The position numbers and the translations under genes are program-made. Shown piece by piece: positions 57,200 through 64,000 of a DNA stretch of 64,000 nucleotides. The stretch is taken from positions 310,001 through 374,000 of the forward strand of contig CM030729.1 of assembly GCA_018127085.1 (NCBI GenBank). Reading direction: 5' to 3'. The notes under the pieces were generated by a model that saw only the letters and a program-made list of their open reading frames with translations, searched no databases and was not told the DNA's origin. How positions within the stretch are numbered: the first letter of the stretch is position 1; the number at the start of each line of letters is the position of its first letter. Origin of the DNA: Pneumocystis sp. 'macacae'. Its lineage: Eukaryota; Ascomycota; Pneumocystomycetes; Pneumocystales; Pneumocystaceae.

Positions 57200-59623
57200 T
57201 TAATTAGTTAACTCACTCCAAATATAAGGAAATATGACTCCACATGCTCGCAGGAAGACGATTGGTACGACAAGAATATTGAGGAAGGAAGAAGATAAGG
57301 CAAGATAAATAGAATAGAAAACAACTGCAAAAAAATGATAAAAAAGCAGTGATGGTTGCTGATAGATACTATATAAAGTTAAAAAATAAAATTCCCCTTT
57401 ACACAGTAACATTTACCCGGATAGTAAACCAATTGGACCGTTAATAGCAGTACCTCCAAGTTTAAAATATTGAAAACAACCTTTTTGTAAAATACTTAAA
57501 TAGGTATCTAGCAAAGATATTAGCTATATCAAATATAGAGAAAAATTGATATTACCTGTCGGGGAAAAGAGAAAATATAGTGACTGCGCAAGAATGTTGA
57601 TTACAGAACTAAGCCTTTTCCGTTTCCAATGAAAAAGATACATCTGTTGCAAAACAAGATTGATATCTTGAAAGGACGGGACAACTGTTGGAGACAAAAG
57701 GCTTGAAAGCAAAAGCACATCGTTTAATGCAACTGTCATGCCACCACCAGTTAATGGGTGCCGCATATTCATTGCATCGCCAAGAACAATAAGTCCTGGT
57801 TTCTTGTTGAGTGATGGTGGTAGGAAACAGTTTGGCATTGAGCGAATCCGCTGGCTTTCAAGTGCTTCTGCAAATGGAATTTGAATGCTTTTCGGCAAAA
57901 TTGGTATCACCACTTCTTCCATATATTTTTTAAGTTCACCTGTGCTATTAGATGGAAGTTTCCCAGGAATATCAATTAGGATCCGTGTATAATGTGTTGA
58001 TAACTGATAAATGAGGATTGGTGAGTGTCTGCTAAGAATAACGTGCCCATGTAGAGGCATTGGTAAAATTACATTCTTAAGCAATAGTCCAATAAAATTC
58101 GATTTTATAATGACTGGTTTGGAGATAAATTGTTTTCGAAACGCTGAAAAGCATCCATCAGCAACAACAATTAGTGGTGCAAAATGCTAGTTATGTGTAA
58201 GAAAAATATCGCTTTCTATTGCTACCCAGAACAGTTTTATAATGTTATAAACTCGCATTTAATACTTCAGCATCATAAATGCCTATTTCTACTAAATTAG
58301 GATCAAAATAGCTGTTTGACATTAATCTGACACTTATTTGAGATCTGTTTAGTATTATAAATGTCATTTAGACATTGCAAATGCCAATCTGTGTATAAAT
58401 ATTGGTATTTTTTACGTGTTTTTAAACCTTTGAATCTTGTATTTTGTTATGTTTTGGTTGTTTTTACTTTTTTATAGTTCTAATGTCGCTTTGTACTGGG
58501 TTGCTTTTCACACTCACCTGTTCAAGTTGTCCTGTTGCTTTCACCCGTACTGTCACGCCTAGGACACGTCCTGTTGTTTTGTTTTCGATTATTTCAACTG
58601 CTGTCGCTTCAAGCAGTTGTACACAGTGTTGTGCTTGCGCTTTTTGACGCAGCCGTTGTACAAACCGTCCATGATGAAATGAACGTCCACCAAGAGCTGC
58701 ACCACGTGGCTCGTAAGGCACTCGTACTTGTTGTTCTGCCCATATCAGGTGATATCCTTCGACTCGTACTGCATCAATCTCTTCTAGTGTATCTATCTGG
58801 GTGAGTAAATGCCCCAGAATCATTTTCTTGCTCTAAAGGCATTTGTCTTGTTTCATATCCTTAGAATAGAGTATATATTATTGTGTGTGCTGCATATGTG
58901 TATTGTATGCATAGTATATCTACTGTATATGCACTGCATGTGTGGACTATATATGTGCATTATATATGTAGTGTATGAATGCATATATACGCATTGTATA
59001 AATATTATATAAGCATTGTATATGTTGTATGAACGTTATATATGTGTTATATATGCACTTTATGTGCACTCTATGTATACAATATATATGGTATATCTGT
59101 GTTATATACACTTTGCATGCATTATATGTTAGATATATGTATTATATGCTGTATATATATGCATTATATGCATTATATGCATTATATGAAGATTATATGC
59201 GTTATATGTGTATTATATGTGCTTTATATGTATTATATGAGTTGCATGTGCACTACATGTGTTGTATGTGCCTTATATGCGCCTTATATATGTTGTATAT
59301 GCACTATATGTGTATTGTGTTGTATGAACTTTGTCTTGCCCTGAAACATCACATACCTTCAAGTCCTAGTGCATGCAGTGCTGCTACACCCCCTGGTTGC
59401 AACAACTCTCCAACAATTCTGTCTGGTTCAGATGTATCGCGCTCTACCTAGTCAGTTATGACTTCTGCTGTACAGAAGTACCAAGTAGCAGCGTCAGGCG
59501 CTGCTGACGCCCAAAAACTGTAGCAAGAGGTGCCCCAAGGATCCCTACTGTTTGTTAATACCCAATTATATATAGAAATAGAGTACCTGCTCCTACGATA
59601 ATGCAGTCCCACTCACTACGCAT
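57200..59623 (-). CDS. ERG1: Squalene epoxidase (squalene monooxygenase) Erg1
   Basis: This FAD enzyme of the ER turns squalene into 2,3-oxidosqualene; it is the target of terbinafine. From the ATG at 59623: MRSEWDCIIVGA|VGILGAPLATVFGRQ (FAD GxGxxG-type fold, here GAVGILG). A 26-nt intron (about 59453-59478) gives VERDTSEPDRIVGELLQPGG. A 573-nt intron (58784-59356) filled with repeats follows, then EEIDAVRVEGYHLIWAEQQV and FHHGRFVQRLRQKAQ. A second long intron (58187-58517, 331 nt) precedes FAPLIVVADGCFSAFRKQF. The core then gives 'LIVLGDAMNMRHPLTGGG' (GD motif, near 57745-57795) and MTVALNDVLLLSSLLSP. The C-terminal amphipathic part ends in RACGVIFPYIWSELTN, stop at 57200-57202. An N-terminal membrane segment was not found. 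Key motifs are complete. Confidence 0.92.
58885..59330. repeat. TATATGCA/ATGTGTAT repeat tract inside the long ERG1 intron
   Basis: Roughly 445 bp of degenerate words such as TTATATGCA, TATATGTGTAT, GCATTATATG and TGTATGCATAG, including three near-perfect GCATTATAT units at about 59160-59180. It makes up most of the 573-nt intron of ERG1. Open frames across it, rich in Tyr, Met, Cys and Ile, are by-products. It is the same style as the repeats at 8.4-8.66 kb. Confidence 0.8.
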
Positions 59624-59689
59624 TTTGTTTATCTTATGTGCCCGGTATGAAGCGTCGTTGTAGATTATAAGCAGAGAATAGAGAACTTG

Positions 59690-60430
59690 AGATGTATTAC
59701 TCCATATATTATACTTATACTTTGTATATAGAATATATAAACAGCATATAATGTGTATATATTGTGTATATAATAAATATACAAAGTGTATGTAATGTGT
59801 ATATAATGTATAGTTAGGCATTTAACTTGTATATTAGATAGATAAGATATATGTGTATAGATATTGAATAGATATATATTTCTTTATTATTATATGTACT
59901 TTATATTTGTATATACATTGTGTATATATTGTGCGCATCTATGTATATATATATATGAATAGATATATGTACGTAGATGTCTATATTATCTATATATATC
60001 TCTATATATCTCTGTATATGTTTTGTGTCTAGAAATGTCTTTTCTTTATATGTTTAACGTCTATGTCCGTAGTTATATATATTTATTAAGTTATGCATAA
60101 ACTATATACATTATATGTCTAATATATGCATAGTAGATGTATATTATCTGAGTTATATCTGTATCTTGTATTTTTTGAGCTATATAGTGCTATATGGTTC
60201 TATATGTACTTTACATGGGCGCCGTATGTATATGTGATTGTGTGTGTTATACCATTTTGGCAATATACCACATATACAGATAACTTGGAATAGAGTGTAT
60301 ATAACGTATATAACATATATAATACACATATAACTTATACAATATTTATCTATTGTGTACATAATGTGCGCACACTACCTATATATTACAAATAGTACAT
60401 ATATAAAGAAACTACATTATGCATTGTACC
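59690..60430. repeat. TATA/TGTATATAA low-complexity tract upstream of ERG1
   Basis: The 1106-bp gap between the ERG1 start (59623) and the uL14 3' end (60730) is dominated by TATATA, GTGTATATA and TCTATATAT words with no fixed period. A minus-strand open frame runs from ERG1 upstream across it (Tyr/Ile-rich) without ATG support. 60430-60729 is plain AT-rich DNA. No gene seen. Confidence 0.65.
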
Positions 60431-60729
60431 TGTTGTCAGCATGAGCATGAGTTATTATTAAAATCATTAAAACAGAAAGATGGATGTACAAAATATGCTC
60501 TTTAGTAAATTATTGGAATTGAAATATATTTGATTGCATAAATATTTTATACATATGTTTACAATATATTTATAATATATTTTAATAAATATACGTATAG
60601 AACATTAGTATTTTGTTCAATAAAGCAATAAGAAGAGAGAAATATATAAGAAAATTGGTAGGATAATATAAGAATGTATTATGAATTTGCATTAAAGAAA
60701 GGTCCGTAATATGATCAAGGGAGTGCTTA

Positions 60730-61472
60730 TTAAAACACCATTCCGCCTAAAAGGTCAGATAAATATCAATAGAAAGGCATTGAAACATACTGTTACTAGC
60801 AATTCTTGGCCAGAGATCTGCACATTCTTTGCCAACGGGGCCTGTAATAGTGCTACCCTTCATCTCACCCTTAGGATTAACAATAACACCGGCATTGTCT
60901 TCAAAATAAAGGTGAACTCCATCACGTCTTCTCCACGGTTTTCTTTGTCGAACAATAACAGCTGGCATCACTTTTTTACGTAGCTCAGGCTTGCCTTTTT
61001 TTACTGTAACTAGTACCTACTGCTGTTAAGACTACTTCCGTATAGCATAATATTACCATATCTCCAACACTGGAGGCTGGAAGGCGGTTCAGGCGCGCAC
61101 CTGTTCCCTTAACAGAGATAATATAAAGACTCTGAGTTGACTGTTAATTCAGAACAACAAATAGATATTGCTGAGTATAAAACCACAAAATGGTTTTCCA
61201 GTCAAAATTCTTCTACTTACTTTTGCTCCAGAATTGTCTGCACAGTTTATAATTGCTCCAACTGAAAATATGTTAGTTCTTTATATAAGGTTTCTTTTTA
61301 TAAATGAAAAGATGAAAAATATAATGATAGTGAAAATTAATTAAAAAAGATGGAAAAGAATAGAAAAAAAAAGAAAAGGTATAGAAAAAAATAGGTTATA
61401 TTATGTACCTGGAAGACCAAGAGTTATTTTCAGTTTATTCCCTGCTGATCCACGTGCTCTTTTTGACGACAT
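60730..61472 (-). CDS. RPL23: Cytosolic large-subunit ribosomal protein uL14 (Rpl23)
   Basis: This is a component of the 60S subunit close to the GTPase-factor contact site. From the ATG at 61472: [60 protein letters not shown], then after further introns [20 protein letters not shown], '[18 protein letters not shown]' and [20 protein letters not shown] with [11 protein letters not shown]. The last intron (about 60746-60791) splits a Ser codon, and the final exon adds GMVF and the stop at 60730-60732, matching the family ending NAGTVV. Four or five introns; sequence otherwise highly conserved. Confidence 0.95.
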
Positions 61473-61614
61473 TTTTTGATTTTTAAATTTCGTAAGTCAG
61501 TGCTGTATATCTATTAACTCTATTGTATTTTAGAGTTTTGACTTATGAATTTTAATTCAGACTGTTAATCCTATGTAAAGCTAAAACCTTTTTCGAAATA
61601 CTTTTTATTAGACA

Positions 61615-61648
61615 TTTAGGGTTAGGTTTGAAAGGGTTAGGTTTGAAA
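61615..61648 (-). promoter_or_regulatory. Tandem TTAGGTTTGAAA/GGGTTAGG element upstream of uL14
   Basis: Two perfect copies of the 15-mer GGGTTAGGTTTGAAA (61619-61633 and 61634-61648) stand 147 bp upstream of the uL14 start, directly preceded by TTTAGGGTTAGG. On the gene's own strand this reads CCTAACCC. TTAGGG-type sites are bound by Tbf1-like activators of ribosomal-protein genes in several fungi, so this is probably a promoter element. Its core resembles the CCCTAA tract at 7.3-7.5 kb. Confidence 0.6.
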
Positions 61649-62149
61649 AACAAGCTTTATAAGGAATCTGTGTGGATATCGGAGTTTTATAGGTTTTTTT
61701 GTATTTTGAGGGTTTTAATGTGTTTAAATGAAAGGGAGTATTTGTTATGTGGAAGATGATATAATTTTTTAAAAAATAATGCAGTATATAATGTTTAGAT
61801 ATGCATATAGTGCATGTATATTCTAACTTTTGATAAATATACAATGTATAAGTGCATATGCTTGATGCTAGAATGCATAAAATACATTGAAAAACTTAAA
61901 GGGATTTAAAGGTGCTAAATAATTATGCATTATATGAATAGGAAAATATGGAAAGAGTGGGGCTGGTATAAGGTTGATAAGCATGATAGCGATATCGATG
62001 CATAAACACTAGCATAATGTGTTTATATAAGCATGTACATGTACCCTGTGGTCCATGTATACATAAAATTTTAGCTTTGTATTTGCTTTGATATAAAGGA
62101 ATTTTATATAGCTAAGGGTAATTTCTATATTAACAGGATACTAAGATAT
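61649..62149. promoter_or_regulatory. Upstream region of the CFEM-like gene
   Basis: This AT-rich stretch lies between the uL14 promoter and the next plus-strand start. TATGCATATAGTGCATGTATA-like words occur at about 61800-61860 and AGCGATATCGATGC at about 61988. An open minus-strand frame (61608-61844) is not convincing. It should contain the promoter of the CFEM-like gene. Confidence 0.45.
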
Positions 62150-64000
62150 ATGAGTAAACTATTAAAAGGAAATATGATGAACATGTTTTTTTTTATTTTT
62201 ACTACAGCAGTGCTGGGTTTTTCTATTTTTGACAAGAAATTAACAGAGTTGAAATATGATAATGTGTATTTACATCGAAAATATAGACATTTATTAGAGA
62301 ATGGTGTTTTATATTCTTTTAAAGAGAAAAAATATGCTGGAATTATGAATAAGTTGACTTTGGGTTTTTTGCATAGTAAAAATAAGGATTTTAATTCTAA
62401 TTTGAAGAAAACGGATTCGTTTTTGAGTATGCAGAGTATAATGGGTCCATATGATGCAAGTATGTTGCATTTTGTGGCATCTGTCCGCGCACGTCGTGGG
62501 GAAGAAAAGAGAAAAAAAGAGCGTATGGTATCTTTATCAGATCAATGGGGTAATAAAAACGTTGGTCCACCAATACATAGATTAGGTTTTTATAAAGGAG
62601 ATGCTCATGGTTTTTTTGAGAAAGATAAGACGTCTAGAGAAAAAACATCTTATGCAAGGTCCTTGTCTATGTTGTTTATGAAAATTTTGCCTTCTTGGTT
62701 AACGAATATTGTAAAATCTGATGTTGAATATCATACTTCAATAGGAAAAGCAAAGAGGTATCCTGTCATGAATGGGTATAAAGTGCATACGTATAGTTAT
62801 GCAAATCGTATTAACATTCGTTCATTTATCTTGGGACATCGTCCAAAGACATGTCATAGTGTTTTTGAAGGATCAGGGATTAATGGTAAGGTAAAATAAC
62901 TTCAAATATGATGTTATTGTTTACATATTTAAAGAAAAGATCAAAAAATGTTTAGAGAGAGGTTCAAAAAAAACAAGGTGCAGGACTTCTTTCGATGCAA
63001 CTTGCATTTGTGATTCTGCTCAATATTTCAATTTAATTAAGGAATGCTCAAAAGGTTCTCAGCAGGATATCTTACTATTATATAAATACTATTATTCGCT
63101 TTGCAAGGATCCTGTGCCACCTTGCAATGACTGTCTTAATATATATAAACCAGCTCAAAAAATTGTTTCTTGTCCAAAACCTTATTTAAACTTTGGATTT
63201 GGATGTATGTATGTTTTTTTTTTCCTTCTAATGAATATAGATCAGCTTGAGGAATGTGTAGAATCTGCTATACATGATTCTTTATGTAAAGAATTTTATG
63301 ATGCTTTGTGTTTATGCGATTCTCTTTCTTTTAGAAAATCTATTGTTCAATGTATTACTGGTTCTATGCTAGTAGTGGATAAGATTCATTCTTTTCATCA
63401 AACTCTCTGTGAAAATCCTTTACGTCTTTCTGGCTGTACCGAACTTTCTGTAAGTGAGCTGAATCATCCAAGATTTTGTATATCTATGTTCGTTGGAATT
63501 GTTCCTGATGGTATTTTTGTTGAAATTATGATTTAATTGTTAATAAATTTAGATGGCGTTCGAAGGTGTTTAGAAAGTTTAGCTATAAATTCAAGATGCG
63601 GTAATAATGTTAATGCGCCGTGTATTTGTGATTCTTTTTCATTTATGTCGTCTTTTGATGTATGTTTCCAATTTTCTTCTCATGGTAATAGTGAAGATAT
63701 AAGGTCTTCTTTAAATTCTTATTGTGCTAAATCTTATTTATTGGGTAAATGTCTTGATGAAAATAAGAAGTCTGTTAAAACAAAGGTTTGCCCCGGTTTT
63801 TATAAGAAATTTGGATATAATAGTATATATTTCTTTTTTTTATTTTTAATTGATATTTGTAGATGACGTTCAGCAGTGTATTCTTTCATTGGCAAAAAAG
63901 TCTGTTTGTGATAATCCTTTAGATATCATTTGTCTTTGTGATTCTACAATTTTTATTAACGGGTTACAAGGATGTTTTTATGAAAATTCAGAGGAAAAGT
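62150..64000 (+). CDS. Secreted or surface protein with tandem CFEM-like cysteine modules (3' end beyond window)
   Basis: The start at 62150 gives a hydrophobic signal (MNMFFFIFTTAVLGFSIF), then about 215 residues with almost no Cys and no known domain (includes ASMLHFVASVRARRGEEKR). From 62930 on there are four modules, each in its own exon, with the pattern C-x9-C-x7-C-x-C-x11-C followed in the first three by about x18-C-x8-C-x12-C. Examples: CLERGSKKTRC...ATCICDS, CVESAIHDSLC...ALCLCDS, CLESLAINSRC...APCICDS, CILSLAKKSVC...IICLCDS. The CxC core and an Asp three residues before it in modules 1, 2 and 4 (Asn in module 3) fit CFEM domains, in which this Asp binds heme iron. The first and seventh canonical Cys are missing or displaced. 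All four introns before modules are phase 1. Likely role: cell-surface heme or iron handling, by family analogy only. Confidence 0.75.

Noticed and set aside
59029..59451. Open frame rich in Tyr, Met, Cys and Leu
   Set aside because: It is a by-product of the TATATGCA repeats in the ERG1 intron, on the opposite strand.
59453..59490. Apparent one-base frameshift in ERG1 before VERDTSEPDRI
   Set aside because: Using the GTACAG donor after TCT gives a 26-nt intron (GTACAG...GACTAG) that keeps the frame, at the cost of three extra residues. No frameshift is needed.

Overview
The window looks like nuclear DNA of an ascomycete fungus of the Pneumocystis type (Taphrinomycotina). It is very AT-rich, genes are packed tightly on both strands, and most are cut by many introns of about 30 to 50 nt that contain CTAAT-like branch sites. 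Every recognisable product has a fungal or general eukaryotic orthologue. The right edge holds a secreted protein with repeated CFEM-like modules, a kind of family expanded in Pneumocystis. The genus is an inference from these traits and was not confirmed by any search.

Layout. 1-5.5 kb, minus strand: V-ATPase subunit a (5' part only), the BRAP2/Etp1 ubiquitin ligase and the farnesyltransferase beta subunit. 5.3-10.7 kb: an island of very GC-rich DNA holding an oxodicarboxylate carrier, the Ess2 splicing factor, Swi5 and the 3' half of the SUMO E1 subunit Aos1, with CCCTAA telomere-like repeats between two divergent genes and TATGCA-type repeats. 11.6-21 kb: AP-2 mu subunit, a BAR protein, Ubp12-type deubiquitinase and mitochondrial ribosomal protein mL60. 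21-32 kb: a She10-like protein, PI 4-kinase Pik1 and the Doa10 ubiquitin ligase. 32-38 kb: a diflavin-type reductase without FMN domain, a Loa1-like acyltransferase, a CENP-P-like kinetochore protein and ribosomal protein eL13. 38-47.7 kb: CDK11-like kinase, NDUFAF7, Paf1, a SmgGDS-like ARM protein and an SH3-PX-BAR sorting nexin. A 2-kb gene-free, extremely AT-rich stretch follows. 49.8-57 kb: Atg15 lipase, Cwc24, the PP4 subunit Psy2 and a ZGRF1/Dbl2-type DUF2439 protein. 57.2-61.5 kb: squalene epoxidase Erg1, with unusually long repeat-filled introns, and ribosomal protein uL14. 62.15 kb to the end: the CFEM-like repeat protein, cut by the window edge.

The genes are mostly housekeeping: ubiquitin and SUMO handling, membrane traffic, transcription and splicing, recombination, lipid and sterol synthesis. 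There is no operon logic. Closely spaced divergent pairs share short promoters. The features most worth a second look are the GC island whose edges lie inside genes, the telomere-like repeats in it, the CFEM-like gene built from symmetric phase-1 exons, a single-base frame break in UBP12, and a DFG-to-DFS change in the CDK11-like kinase. Exon borders were worked out by eye from splice signals and protein similarity. Gene limits are more reliable than every internal junction.
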